DNA of 64,000 nucleotides from Agrobacterium cavarae. GTDB taxonomy: Bacteria > Pseudomonadota > Alphaproteobacteria > Rhizobiales > Rhizobiaceae. Position numbers and translations under genes: made by a program. The notes beneath the pieces are model-generated. The model was not told the DNA's origin, made no database searches, and worked only from the letters and a program-made list of their open reading frames with translations. The DNA lies in assembly GCF_004310285.1 (NCBI RefSeq), contig NZ_SISF01000029.1, positions 39,412 to 103,411 on the forward strand, read 5' to 3'. Below, piece after piece: positions 25,457 through 34,926 of this stretch. Each line of letters starts with the position of its first letter. Within the stretch, counting starts at the first letter, position 1.

Positions 25457-26499
25457 CCGAGTTTTTTCCCGCGCGCAAATCCACCTGGCGCAGCCAGAAC
25501 GATGCTGTCTCGATGGTGCTGGACCGAAAAATACTCGCGGTCACGCTCATCCTGCTTGGATTGTGCTGCGTCGTCGCACTGCTAACGCTTTCCACCGGGC
25601 GCATGGCCTTTTCACCGCTTCAGGTGCTGGATGTTCTGACCGGCGGCGGCCCAACGCGGGCGCGGCTGGTGATCCTGGAGTGGCGCCTGCCGCGGGCGGC
25701 GGCGGCACTGGTGATCGGCGCCCTACTGGGCCTTGGCGGCGCGGTGTTCCAGTCTATCAGCCGCAATCCGCTCGGCAGTCCCGACATCGTCGGCTTCGAT
25801 GCCGGCGCATTCACCGGTGCGCTGATTGCCATTTCCTGCGGTATGGCGGGCTGGATCGGCCTTGCACTGTCATCCGTCGCTGGAGGGCTCCTGGCGGGTG
25901 CTGCCGTCTACGTGCTGGCATGGCGGCGTGGCGTTTCCGGCTTCCAACTGATCGTTATCGGGATTGCGCTTGGGGCGATGCTGACGGCGCTGAATCAGTG
26001 GATGTTGCTGAGGCTCCCGCTTGGTCAGGCGGTGGCAGCCGGGGCATGGGCCATGGGGTCGCTCGCGAGGGTGACGGCTGAGCAGGCGATCGCGGCTACT
26101 TTTGCAGCCGCGCCGTTGATGATCGTCGCCTTCATCCTGTCTCGGCGCATGCGTATTACGGAGATGGGAGACGAGCGGGCGCAGTCTTTGGGTATCCGCG
26201 TAGAGCTTCTTCGCCTTGCCCTGGCAATCGTCGCTATTCTGGTGACGGCAGTGAGTGTTTCGATCGCCGGGCCAATCCCGTTCATCGCGCTGGCGGCTCC
26301 GCAGATTGCCCGGGCGATGACGCGCTCAGCCGGAACGACGCTCAGCGCCTCTGCCGCAACGGGAGCATTTTTGCTGATCTCTGCCGATTTTCTCGCCCAG
26401 AGGATTATTGCGCCCGAACAGATCCCGGTGGGCCTGGCAACCCTGTCGCTAGGCGGCGGCTATTTCCTCTGGCTTCTTTTGAAGGAGGCACGTCGATGA
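25453..26499 (+). CDS. Fe3+-siderophore ABC transporter permease (FecCD type, second)
   Basis: A 348-residue FecCD/BtuC-type permease, partner of the preceding one. The segments WRLPRAAAALVIGALLGLGG, ISRNPLGSPDIVGFD and GPIPFIALAAPQIAR are characteristic. It starts at a GTG in a GTGA overlap; a second possible start, ATG at codon 21, would leave a shorter N-terminus. It overlaps the ATPase gene by four bases. Confidence 0.9.
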   Translation: MTEFFPARKSTWRSQNDAVSMVLDRKILAVTLILLGLCCVVALLTLSTGRMAFSPLQVLDVLTGGGPTRARLVILEWRLPRAAAALVIGALLGLGGAVFQSISRNPLGSPDIVGFDAGAFTGALIAISCGMAGWIGLALSSVAGGLLAGAAVYVLAWRRGVSGFQLIVIGIALGAMLTALNQWMLLRLPLGQAVAAGAWAMGSLARVTAEQAIAATFAAAPLMIVAFILSRRMRITEMGDERAQSLGIRVELLRLALAIVAILVTAVSVSIAGPIPFIALAAPQIARAMTRSAGTTLSASAATGAFLLISADFLAQRIIAPEQIPVGLATLSLGGGYFLWLLLKEARR

Positions 26500-27344
26500 A
26501 CATCCATACGTGTAATCATCATCTTGCCGAGGCTAGAATCAAGGCTGATGCCATTCACGTCAGCCGCGGCACGACCGGCATTCTTCACAACCTCAGCGTC
26601 ACTATTCCCGATGCGTCTTTCACGGCTATCGTCGGCGCCAATGGTTGCGGCAAGTCCACGCTGCTGATGACGCTGGCGCGCCTGCTGACACCAAAGGCCG
26701 GTGAGGTGAAGCTGGATGGAGCGTCAATATCGGAGATGCGTCCGAAAGAATTCGCCCGTATCGTGGGCCTCATGCCTCAGACCGCCACAGCGCCGGACGG
26801 GATCACGGTTTCCGAACTCGTGGCCTGTGGGCGGTTCCCCTATCAGAACGCACTGAGGCAATGGTCGCGTGCCGATGAAGAGGCTGTCGCCCGCGCCCTG
26901 GACCTGACCGGCATGCGCGAGATTGCGACCCGCAACGTCAACGAGTTGTCCGGAGGGCAACGACAGCGCGCCTGGATCGCGATGGTGCTAGCGCAGGAAA
27001 CGCCGATCATTTTCCTCGATGAGCCGACAAGTTTTCTCGACATTGCCCACCAGATCGAACTGATGACGCTGCTCGAAAACCTGAACCGCGAGAGTGGACG
27101 CACGATCGTCGCCGTTCTGCACGATCTCAACCAGGCATGCCGCTTTGCCACCCATATGATTGCCATGCGCGACGGCCGGATCGTGGCCGAGGGAGAACCT
27201 GGCGCCATCATGACAGAGGAACTGGTGGCCGATGTCTTCAGCCTACACGCCATCATCGCATCCGACCCGGTTTCGCGCACGCCGATGGTCGTGCCGCGGG
27301 GCGGCTTGCGGGACACACTTCCCAAAAACGGAGAGAAAGCATGA
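26496..27344 (+). CDS. Fe3+-siderophore ABC transporter ATPase
   Basis: A 282-residue ATPase of the FepC/FecE type. Walker A GANGCGKST (about 47-55), the LMPQ Q-loop, signature LSGGQRQRA and Walker B PIIFLDEPTSFLD are all visible. It energises the two permeases encoded immediately upstream. ATGA overlaps join it to the genes before and after, so the importer is translated as one coupled unit. Confidence 0.92.
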   Translation: MNIHTCNHHLAEARIKADAIHVSRGTTGILHNLSVTIPDASFTAIVGANGCGKSTLLMTLARLLTPKAGEVKLDGASISEMRPKEFARIVGLMPQTATAPDGITVSELVACGRFPYQNALRQWSRADEEAVARALDLTGMREIATRNVNELSGGQRQRAWIAMVLAQETPIIFLDEPTSFLDIAHQIELMTLLENLNRESGRTIVAVLHDLNQACRFATHMIAMRDGRIVAEGEPGAIMTEELVADVFSLHAIIASDPVSRTPMVVPRGGLRDTLPKNGEKA

Positions 27345-28264
27345 AAAAACGGATTGCCATCATAGCATTGGGGCTGGCGGCTACGCTGAGCGCGATTGGC
27401 CAGCAGGCTATTGCGCAGGAGACCCGGCCGATCAAGGATCTGATCGGGACGGTCGAGGTGCCGGTCGATCCGAAGCGGATCGTCGTGAGCGACGGCGATT
27501 TCATTCTGCAGCCGACGGTCGCCTTGGGCCTCAAGCCGATCGGCGCTTCCCGCCCAAGCGGAACCGGGGAGTATTCATCCGTGGTTGCGGAGCGGATCTC
27601 TCCAGACATGAAATATATCGGTGAACAGCGCAATCCGAGCTTCGAAGACATTCTGGCGATGGAGCCTGATCTCATCTTGATGTCGAACGACGACGTGCCG
27701 GACCAGAAGGGCATGTATGAGCGCTTCTCCGCGATCGCCCCGACGGTGCTGATCAACCGCGAACAGCTCGTCTGGAAACAGACGCTACGTGATATCGGTG
27801 CCGCCACCAGCCGTTCTGCGCAAGCGGAGGAGTTGCTGGCGCGTTACGAGACACGGGTGAAAGAGGTCCGCGCCGTGATTGGTGAGCGCGCCGGCACAGC
27901 ATCCGTTCCGCGCATCCGCCCGGACCATGTTCGCTACATGTTGCAGGACAAATCCTTCATCTGGGATGTTCTCAAGTCGCTCGGTTTTCACGCCCCCGAA
28001 AAGCAGCAGAAAACGGGAGACGTACCTTTCGTGCGCCTCAATCTGGAATCGATTGACGTTCTTGACGCCGACCTGATCCTCGTTCTTGAAGATCCGGGTG
28101 CGAAGGGAGCAGGGGGTATGGTCGAAAAAGTGTCCGAACTGCCGGCCTATAAGGCATTGTCCGGCAATCGCCTTACGCTCTCCACATCGGAATATCTGTT
28201 CGGCAATGTTCTCACGGCGCTGGAGCTTCTCGACCTTATCGAGGCGCATTACAAGAAAAGCTAA
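27341..28264 (+). CDS. periplasmic Fe3+-siderophore binding protein
   Basis: A 307-residue FepB/FecB-like binding protein with a type I signal peptide (about 1-24, ending IAQ; no lipobox cysteine). The pattern GTVEVPVDPKRIVVSDGD and the later NPSFEDILAMEPDLILMS are typical of siderophore binders. The ATG overlaps the ATPase stop (ATGA). The operon has no TonB-dependent outer-membrane receptor in this window, so a receptor must lie elsewhere. Siderophore type cannot be read from the sequence. Confidence 0.9.
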   Translation: MKKRIAIIALGLAATLSAIGQQAIAQETRPIKDLIGTVEVPVDPKRIVVSDGDFILQPTVALGLKPIGASRPSGTGEYSSVVAERISPDMKYIGEQRNPSFEDILAMEPDLILMSNDDVPDQKGMYERFSAIAPTVLINREQLVWKQTLRDIGAATSRSAQAEELLARYETRVKEVRAVIGERAGTASVPRIRPDHVRYMLQDKSFIWDVLKSLGFHAPEKQQKTGDVPFVRLNLESIDVLDADLILVLEDPGAKGAGGMVEKVSELPAYKALSGNRLTLSTSEYLFGNVLTALELLDLIEAHYKKS

Positions 28265-28282
28265 GTCTTGCGCGACAAAATA

Positions 28283-28320
28283 CCGGAGCCGCTTTGGCGG
28301 AGGCGGCTCCGGGTTCTTTC
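28283..28320. terminator. bidirectional terminator
   Basis: A perfect 10-base stem (CCGGAGCCGC / GCGGCTCCGG, 28283-28292 with 28303-28312) followed on the plus strand by a T-rich run and on the minus strand by TATTTTG. It lies between the convergent siderophore importer and ABC exporter genes. Confidence 0.82.
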
Positions 28321-28399
28321 TTTCGCAATCTAGAAAAGCAGTGGCCTGTGAAACGAGCCCAGACCGAGCACGCTTTTAAGAAATGACCACGCACCTCGA

Positions 28400-30190
28400 T
28401 TATATCGCCAGTCCCTTGGTGAGTTCCAGCGCCTGCCGCTCGAAGAGGCGGCGGTAGATGCCGTTCTTCAGGCGGACGAGCGACGTGTGATCACCTTCCT
28501 CGACGATCTTGCCCTTGTCGAACACCAGAAGGCGGTCGAGGGCGCGGACCGTGGACAGGCGGTGGGCGATGACAAGCGTTGTGCGGCCCTCCATCAGGCG
28601 CTCCATCGCCTGCTGGATCTGCATTTCGCTCTCGCTGTCGAGGCTCGAGGTTGCCTCATCCAGGATCAGCACGGGTGCATCCGCCAGGAAGGCGCGAGCA
28701 ATGGCGACCCGCTGACGTTCCCCACCTGACAGCTTGACACCGCGCTCTCCCACCATCGTCTCGTAGCCCTTGGGCAGGCTCATGATGAAATCATGCGCGC
28801 TTGCCTGTTTTGCCGCGTTGACGATCTCGCGTCGCGATGCGTTCGGTCTGCCATAGGCGATGTTTTCGGCCAGCGTCCGGTGGAAGAGGATCGGCTCCTG
28901 CTGGACAATGGCGATCTGGCCGCGCAGGCTCGCCTGCGTCACCTCTGCGATATTCTGCCCGTCGATCCGAATGGCACCGGAATTGACGTCGTAAAGCCGC
29001 TGGATGAGCTTGACGAAGGTCGTCTTGCCTGAGCCGGAATGACCGACCAGGCCAACCCGTTCGCCGGGCTTGATTGCGACGGAAAACGTGTCGTAGAGCG
29101 GGGTGGGGTGGGCGCCATATTGGAAGGTAACGCGGTCGAAGATAATCTCGCCATTGCCGATCGCGATCGGCTTTGCGCCCGGCCTGTCCTCGATGCCAAG
29201 CGGTGTCTTGTCGAGCAAGACCAGTTCTTCCATATCGTTGACCGCACGCTGCAGGTTGCGGATGTCCTGTCCAACCGAACGCAGGTATCCCTGTAATACG
29301 AAGAACATCGCCAGCACGAAGGTGATGTCGCCCGCGGACGCCAGTCCGCGCTGCCACATGATGAGGCCGGTGCCGAGGATGCCCGCCTGCATCGAAACCA
29401 TCATAAAGCCCTGAATGGTGCCGTTTACGGTGCCTCGGCGCCATGTGCGCCGGGTGCGACTGTCCCATTTGGCCAGAACATGGCTCAGCCGCGTTTCTTC
29501 GCGATCTTCCGCACCGAAGGCTTTGACCACGGAGTTGCAACTGATGGCATCGGCAAGTGCCCCACCGAGCTTGGTATCCCAGGCATTGGCGAGCTTGGCG
29601 GCAGGCGACACGTAGCCCATCGAAAGCACGACTGTGACGCCGATATAGATCAGCGAGCCCGCGGCCACGATCAGCCCCATGACGGGCCAGTAGCTGCCAA
29701 GCACGATGCTGGCGCCAATAAGCATGACGATCGATGGCAGCAGTGCGATGAGCAGCACATCGTTCAGAGAATCGAGCGCCCACATGCCACGCGTGATCTT
29801 GCGCACCGTCGAGCCGGCGAAGCTATTGGCATGCCAGTCGGTGGAAAAGCGCTGCACCTTGTGAAAACCGCTATTGGCCACATCAATCATGATACGCAGC
29901 GTCAGCCGGATGATGCCATTGTAGATGAACCAGCGCAGCACGACGCTGGTGAGACCGAGAGCCGTGACGACGACGAAGGCGCGAAGAGCACCATCGGCTG
30001 CATTGCCACCGGCGATGGCATCGACGATCCGGCCGGAGAAGACCGGAACGAGAACCTCTGCCAGTGTGCTGGCAACAACCAGCACAATGATGCCACCGAC
30101 CAGGGCAGGACGGTGCGTCCATTGACGAAATACAAAGCCGAGCACGTTGCGATAAGCATCGGCGCGGAAGTCGAGCTTCTTGCGAGCCAT
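28400..30190 (-). CDS. ABC exporter (fused membrane and ATPase domains)
   Basis: A 596-residue half-transporter of the MsbA/type IV exporter fold. An N-terminal six-helix membrane domain (about 20-310) is followed by an ATPase with Walker A GHSGSGKTT, signature LSGGERQRV and Walker B VLILDEATSSLD. It would work as a homodimer. I chose the ATG giving MARKKLDF; an ATG 12 codons upstream (30226) is possible and neither has a good ribosome site. Position next to a siderophore importer suggests siderophore or metal traffic, but convergent orientation and a shared terminator argue for separate control. Confidence 0.87.
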   Translation of the reverse strand: MARKKLDFRADAYRNVLGFVFRQWTHRPALVGGIIVLVVASTLAEVLVPVFSGRIVDAIAGGNAADGALRAFVVVTALGLTSVVLRWFIYNGIIRLTLRIMIDVANSGFHKVQRFSTDWHANSFAGSTVRKITRGMWALDSLNDVLLIALLPSIVMLIGASIVLGSYWPVMGLIVAAGSLIYIGVTVVLSMGYVSPAAKLANAWDTKLGGALADAISCNSVVKAFGAEDREETRLSHVLAKWDSRTRRTWRRGTVNGTIQGFMMVSMQAGILGTGLIMWQRGLASAGDITFVLAMFFVLQGYLRSVGQDIRNLQRAVNDMEELVLLDKTPLGIEDRPGAKPIAIGNGEIIFDRVTFQYGAHPTPLYDTFSVAIKPGERVGLVGHSGSGKTTFVKLIQRLYDVNSGAIRIDGQNIAEVTQASLRGQIAIVQQEPILFHRTLAENIAYGRPNASRREIVNAAKQASAHDFIMSLPKGYETMVGERGVKLSGGERQRVAIARAFLADAPVLILDEATSSLDSESEMQIQQAMERLMEGRTTLVIAHRLSTVRALDRLLVFDKGKIVEEGDHTSLVRLKNGIYRRLFERQALELTKGLAI

Positions 30191-30759
30191 TGAAACAGTC
30201 CGGCCATCAGATGAAGCCGGCTCCATAAAAGACAGTTGAAAGATGAAGCCGGAACAGGACACGAACTAGTCCCGGCAGATCGGTGGCTTTGTAAAGGGCT
30301 TGTTGAAGCCGCCTGCCGCGTACCCTTAAGCGGGCCGCGAATTGAAATGACCTAACGTCGGATCATTCCGCACGGGAAGGTTTCGATGGATGTATATGTC
30401 ATGCAACGCCTCCCTTTTTCGATCTGCAGCGGTGCCGATTTTGTAGCGGAGAAATCTTCCGCTGCCAACCGCCTCCGCGACAGTTTGTGGATGATGATGC
30501 TCTAAGGACACAATCCGTAGCTGCAAACAGCAGACTTAGTCGATGACTATGGTGCGCCTCGACCGCCTCGTGCGACAACCGCAACCAGCATGACGGACCT
30601 CAACACCCGTCTGTCTAGACGTTTTGCCGGTCATGCTGAGGTAACGTTTAGTAATGAAGACGGTGTTGGGATTTGCCACACATCACGAGCTTTGCGACGC
30701 TTGCGAGTGGTCAACCCACTCCCATGATCGGATCGCATTGTCTTTCGAGGCTCCGCAGA
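30191..30759. other. intergenic region, nothing recognised
   Basis: A 569-base gap, one of the longest in the window, between the exporter start and the end of a LysR gene. Small frames on both strands lack ribosome sites and family motifs. No tRNA, strong hairpin or repeat was found. It should hold the exporter promoter at its left end. Confidence 0.5.
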
Positions 30760-31668
30760 TTACCCCGAGAAGGCACGTCGCGAGCCATCATTGTTCGTCA
30801 TGCATTCGGCTCGGATAAGGTCCGCCACCTTCTGGACCCGATCGACCCGATCCTGCCGCTTGGTGACATGCAGGAATGTCAGGTCGCGCGCGATGGCCCT
30901 TGTGCCGGGCAGATCGCAGCGGACGAGTTCACCGGTTTCCAACTGCGGCGCGAGGACGCGGAGCGACTCCAGTGCGATGCCGAAGCCGGAGAGGGCCGCC
31001 GGTATGATCTGAGAGGCGCGATTGAATCTCAGCCAGTTCACCTTGGCCGCCGCGATGCCATTGAGTTCAAGCCAGTCGTTCCATGTGACAGCGTTTGTCT
31101 CGTTGACGATCAATGCGCAATCGGCCAGATCGCTGGCGCTTTGCAGGCGCGCCTTGAGGCTTGGAGCGCAAACAGGGGTGAAGACATCCGGCCCTAATGA
31201 CTCCAGATCGTGGATTTTAGATGCTGGCTCCCCATAGAGGATGGCAACGTCGAAATCCCGGTAACGTTTGAAGTCCGGCGCCTCGTCCGCCACGATCCTG
31301 ATGTCGCGGATTTTCTCGGCCAGAAGCGATTGTACGACGACGGGGAGAAGTTGGCTTGCCAGTCCCGGCGGGCTGGAGATCGAAATGGGCATATCCCGCG
31401 CGTCGGTGAGTGACTGCAGTCCAAGACGCATTTCATCGAAACCCTTCACCACATGCTTCAGCAGGTTTTCGCCTTCCACAGTCAGTTGCAGCCCGTTTCC
31501 GACGCGCCGAAACAGTGGACAAGCCAGGCGCTCTTCAAGTTTTCGAACCGCCTGGCTGACCGCGCTCGTCGACAGGGCCAGATGTTCAGCGGCAATTCGG
31601 AACGAGCATGTCTGGCCCGCCTCAGCGAAAATTTCGAGGGCGCTCAAGGGAACGCTGAGACGTGTCAT
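30760..31668 (-). CDS. LysR-family transcriptional regulator (GcvA-like)
   Basis: A 302-residue LysR protein. The N-terminus (LSALEIFAEAGQTCSFRIAA) and helix-turn-helix (LALSTSAVSQAVRKLEERL) resemble the GcvA subgroup; the effector domain follows from about residue 95. The start at 31668 has CGGAGC upstream; the open frame reaches 31923 but overlaps the divergent SDR gene and looks non-coding there. It probably regulates the SDR and hydrolase genes transcribed away from it. Confidence 0.88.
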   Translation of the reverse strand: MTRLSVPLSALEIFAEAGQTCSFRIAAEHLALSTSAVSQAVRKLEERLACPLFRRVGNGLQLTVEGENLLKHVVKGFDEMRLGLQSLTDARDMPISISSPPGLASQLLPVVVQSLLAEKIRDIRIVADEAPDFKRYRDFDVAILYGEPASKIHDLESLGPDVFTPVCAPSLKARLQSASDLADCALIVNETNAVTWNDWLELNGIAAAKVNWLRFNRASQIIPAALSGFGIALESLRVLAPQLETGELVRCDLPGTRAIARDLTFLHVTKRQDRVDRVQKVADLIRAECMTNNDGSRRAFSG

Positions 31669-31785
31669 TGTGAAGCTCCGCTTAACGGCCGAGAAACCAG
31701 AAGTCGTTTGCCCGCCGTTCGTCTCAATCCTAATCATTGTCTCGAGGAGACTGGGCTTGGCGATGGTATCGCTGCCGGAGGGAGC

Positions 31786-32541
31786 ATGCAACGAGAACTG
31801 AATGGGCGCGTGGCACTGATAACCGGTGCTGCACGGGGCATAGGCTTTGCCATTGCTGAGAGGCTTGCGGGGCAGGGTGCCCATGTCATCATTTCGGACA
31901 TCGACCTCGTTGCCGGGGAGCATGGCGTCGCACGGATTGGCGGAACGGGCGGTTCGGCGAGCTTCGCTGCGGTCGATCTCGGCCAGCCAAGCGATGTCCT
32001 ACGCTTGGCCGAGGATGTGAGGCGTGAGCATTCACGCATCGACATTCTGGTGAACAATGCCGGTGTCGTGTCTACGGGTCCGGTCGAGACCGTAGAGCTT
32101 GAGGAATTCCAGCGGCTCGTGACCATCGATCTCACGGCGGTCTTTTTGCTGACGAAGGCTTTTTTACCGGACATGACCGCATCCGGTTGGGGCCGCATCA
32201 TTAACATTGCCTCCATCGCTGGCCAACAGGGCGGCGGCATGTTCGGCAATAGCTGCTATGCCGCGGCAAAGGGAGGTGTCATCGCCTTCAGCAAGGGGAT
32301 TGCGCGAGAGGCCGGCCGCTCCGGCGTGACCTGCAACACCATCTGTCCCGGTCTCACCGATACTGCGCTAACCTCAACGCTGACCGATGCGCAGAGAGAG
32401 CAGATCATCTCGACGATACCCGTCGGAAGACCTGGCGAGCCACACGACATTGCGGGAGCGGTTGGCTTCTTGGCCTCGGATGAGGCGAGTTTCATTACCG
32501 GCGTCACATTGAATGTGGATGGCGGCTTCATGCGCTATTGA
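31786..32541 (+). CDS. SDR-family oxidoreductase (FabG-like)
   Basis: A 251-residue classical short-chain dehydrogenase: TGAARGIG cofactor loop (about 13-20), NNAG (about 87-90), catalytic serine in NIASIAG, YAAAK (Tyr-x-x-x-Lys) and the C-terminal GVTLNVDGG. A GGAGGGAG ribosome site precedes the ATG. It forms a two-gene unit with the alpha/beta hydrolase and is divergent from a GcvA-like LysR gene. The pair suggests catabolism of a small ester, lactone or hydroxy acid; the substrate is unknown. Confidence 0.9.
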   Translation: MQRELNGRVALITGAARGIGFAIAERLAGQGAHVIISDIDLVAGEHGVARIGGTGGSASFAAVDLGQPSDVLRLAEDVRREHSRIDILVNNAGVVSTGPVETVELEEFQRLVTIDLTAVFLLTKAFLPDMTASGWGRIINIASIAGQQGGGMFGNSCYAAAKGGVIAFSKGIAREAGRSGVTCNTICPGLTDTALTSTLTDAQREQIISTIPVGRPGEPHDIAGAVGFLASDEASFITGVTLNVDGGFMRY

Positions 32542-32608
32542 AAAAGTGGATCAACAACAGGCGGGTCAGGGAGGCCGGCCACGAAAAACAACAGGGGGAG
32601 GAGCAGAC

Positions 32609-33445
32609 ATGCAGAAGAATTTCACAACCAGCGACGGCGCCGTCCTGGCCTACACGGATGTGGGTCAAGGGCCAGCGCTTGTCATGCTGCCGGGCTGGTC
32701 GCAATCGGCCGCCATGTTTCGGCACCAGGTCGAACACTTCTCGGCAACGCACCGCGTGGTCGCGGTGGATTTTCGTGGCCATGGGAGGTCGCCGGATGCC
32801 GCACGCGGCTTTCGCATCTTCCGCTTCGCAGCGGATATCATGGAACTGATGAAGCACGAGAAGATCGAAACCGCCACGATGCTTGGCTGGTCGATGGGTG
32901 CCTCCGTCCTCTGGGCGATGATAGATATCTTTGGTACGTCCTTCATCAACAAGCTGATCCTCGTTGACGAGCCAGCAACCGTTATGCGGCAGGCCGGCAT
33001 GAGCGATGAGGATATCCTGAATGCCGGCGCCCTGTTCGACGCAGCCACGATGATCGCCATTGCAGAGCAGATCAAGGGTGCTGAAGGTGCCGCGGCGCGC
33101 GGCGCCTTCCTGGACGGCATGATCACCAAGGGCATCCCGGAGGATCTGAAAGCCTGGCTGCTGCAGGAGAACCTTCGCGTCAACGCCGTTCACATCGCAG
33201 ATCTCTTCGTCGACCATTGTTCGATCGACTGGAGCGACATCTTCACGCGCATCGACCGGCCCACGCTGGTGATTGGCGGGCGCGTCAGCCACGTCAATCC
33301 CCGCTCACAGGAATGGATTCACGCGCAGATCAAAGGGTCTCAACTTGTGATCTTCGAAGAAGCGGACGGGGGAGCCCATTTTTCCTTCATCGAGGCACCG
33401 GTGCGGTTCAACGAGGTTCTTGCCGGCTTTCTTGCGGAGCAATAG
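32609..33445 (+). CDS. alpha/beta hydrolase
   Basis: A 278-residue alpha/beta hydrolase with the oxyanion segment LPGWSQ, nucleophile elbow GWSMG (Ser95) and a C-terminal GGAHFSF histidine. The DFRGHGRS stretch (about 54-61) is typical of carboxylesterase and haloperoxidase-type members. A GGGGGAGGAG site lies just upstream of the ATG. It follows the SDR gene by 67 bases and is probably co-transcribed. It is not of the RsbQ type. Confidence 0.87.
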   Translation: MQKNFTTSDGAVLAYTDVGQGPALVMLPGWSQSAAMFRHQVEHFSATHRVVAVDFRGHGRSPDAARGFRIFRFAADIMELMKHEKIETATMLGWSMGASVLWAMIDIFGTSFINKLILVDEPATVMRQAGMSDEDILNAGALFDAATMIAIAEQIKGAEGAAARGAFLDGMITKGIPEDLKAWLLQENLRVNAVHIADLFVDHCSIDWSDIFTRIDRPTLVIGGRVSHVNPRSQEWIHAQIKGSQLVIFEEADGGAHFSFIEAPVRFNEVLAGFLAEQ

Positions 33446-33549
33446 GCGCATCGCCTGTTGGACGATCGAGAGCAGCCTCTCAGCTTCGCCGACATCAGGT
33501 GCGGGATAGGAATCCATCTCGCACCAATAATGCTCTAGCCACTGCGTTC

Positions 33550-34926
33550 TCAGATGTGCAGCGCCATGCCCAACCCCTTGAGCGCCGCCTCCTGTACCGC
33601 CTCCGACTGGGTGGGATGGGCCTGGATGGTCGCGGCAATATCGGTGAGTGTCGCGCCCATTTCGAGCGCCAACGCAAACTGTCCGGCCATTTCCGAGACG
33701 CCAGCCCCAACTGCGTGGATCCCCAGAACCAGTCCGCTTTCCCGGGTGAAAACGATGCGGAGGAAGCCATCATCCCGGTCCCGCGTCATTGCGCGGCCAT
33801 TGCCCGCGAAGGGAAAGACTGCAACATCTGCATTGCCTGCCTGCGTGGGCAACTGACCGACGACGACGATCTCCGGATCGGTAAAGCAAACAGCCGGCAT
33901 GGCACGCTTGTCCCAGACGACCGGTTCTCCTGCAATGACGCGCGCCACAAGATCCCCCTGCGCCATCGCCCGATGTGCGAGCATCGGTTCGCCAGTGACA
34001 TCGCCAACCGCATAAACGCCGCGCATCGAGGTGCGGCAGTGTCCGTCGACAGCGAGATATCGTCCGTTGCGGTCGAGCCCCAGCGTTTCCAGCCCGAAGC
34101 CATCGATGTTCGGTCCGCGGCCGACCGTGACGAGAACCTTGTCTGCAGCAATGAGCTCGCGCGTCTCTCCCACCATCACTTCAAGCTGCCCGTCGGCGTA
34201 GTTTTGTGCGCGTGCCGCGGTGAGAACTTGGACATTGAGCGCAGCCAGCCGCCTGGCGACAGGCTTGATGAGATCGCCGTCATAAAGCGGCAGAAGTTGC
34301 GGGGCCGCCTCGACAATCGTCACCTGCGCGCCAAGCTTGGCCATGGCTGTACCGATTTCCAACCCGATATAGCCGCCACCCACCACGCAAAGGCGCTTCG
34401 GAACCGTTTCGAGCGCCAGCACCTCGGTCGAGGACAGGATGTCGCCGCCGAAGGGCAGAGTGGGTATGGTCTGGGCGCGCGCGCCTGTGGCGATCACGAG
34501 GTTTTCGCAGCGGAGCGTTTCGACGGTGCCGTCCGTTGCCATCACCTCGACGGTCTTGCCGTCCATGATCTGGGCGCGGCCCTGCAAGACATTGACCCTC
34601 GCCTTGCGAAGGAGTGTCGCAACGCCGCCCGTAAGGCGCGAAACGATCCCGTCCTTCCAGGCGACTGCCCGGGCGAGATCTATTTGAGGCGCGGCGGAGG
34701 TAATACCGAACGGGTTGTCGAATGCCAGCGCGCTTGCATCGGAAAACACCTCAGCGGTGTGGATGAGTGCCTTGGAGGGAATGCACCCTACATTCAGGCA
34801 TGTACCGCCAACGGCACCTTCCTCGACGAGAACCGTATCGAAACCCAGTTGACCGGCGCGGATGGCTGCAACATAGCCGCCAGGCCCGCCGCCAATGATG
34901 AGCACCTTGCAGGCTCTCGCTGTCAT
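33550..34926 (-). CDS. lpdA: dihydrolipoyl dehydrogenase (E3 of branched-chain complex)
   Basis: A 458-residue flavoprotein that reoxidises lipoamide with NAD+. FAD motif GGGPGG (about 12-17), redox disulfide Cys43 and Cys48 in GGTCLNVGCIPSKA, a second nucleotide motif GGGYIGLEIG and the C-terminal HPTQSE catalytic histidine region are all present. Last gene of the bkd operon; its ATG overlaps the E2 stop (ATGA), so it is the dedicated E3 of this complex. Confidence 0.93.
   Translation of the reverse strand: MTARACKVLIIGGGPGGYVAAIRAGQLGFDTVLVEEGAVGGTCLNVGCIPSKALIHTAEVFSDASALAFDNPFGITSAAPQIDLARAVAWKDGIVSRLTGGVATLLRKARVNVLQGRAQIMDGKTVEVMATDGTVETLRCENLVIATGARAQTIPTLPFGGDILSSTEVLALETVPKRLCVVGGGYIGLEIGTAMAKLGAQVTIVEAAPQLLPLYDGDLIKPVARRLAALNVQVLTAARAQNYADGQLEVMVGETRELIAADKVLVTVGRGPNIDGFGLETLGLDRNGRYLAVDGHCRTSMRGVYAVGDVTGEPMLAHRAMAQGDLVARVIAGEPVVWDKRAMPAVCFTDPEIVVVGQLPTQAGNADVAVFPFAGNGRAMTRDRDDGFLRIVFTRESGLVLGIHAVGAGVSEMAGQFALALEMGATLTDIAATIQAHPTQSEAVQEAALKGLGMALHI

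Noticed and set aside
30191..30759. tRNA or small gene in the 569-base gap
   Set aside because: I found no cloverleaf-like pairing, no ribosome site and no motif.
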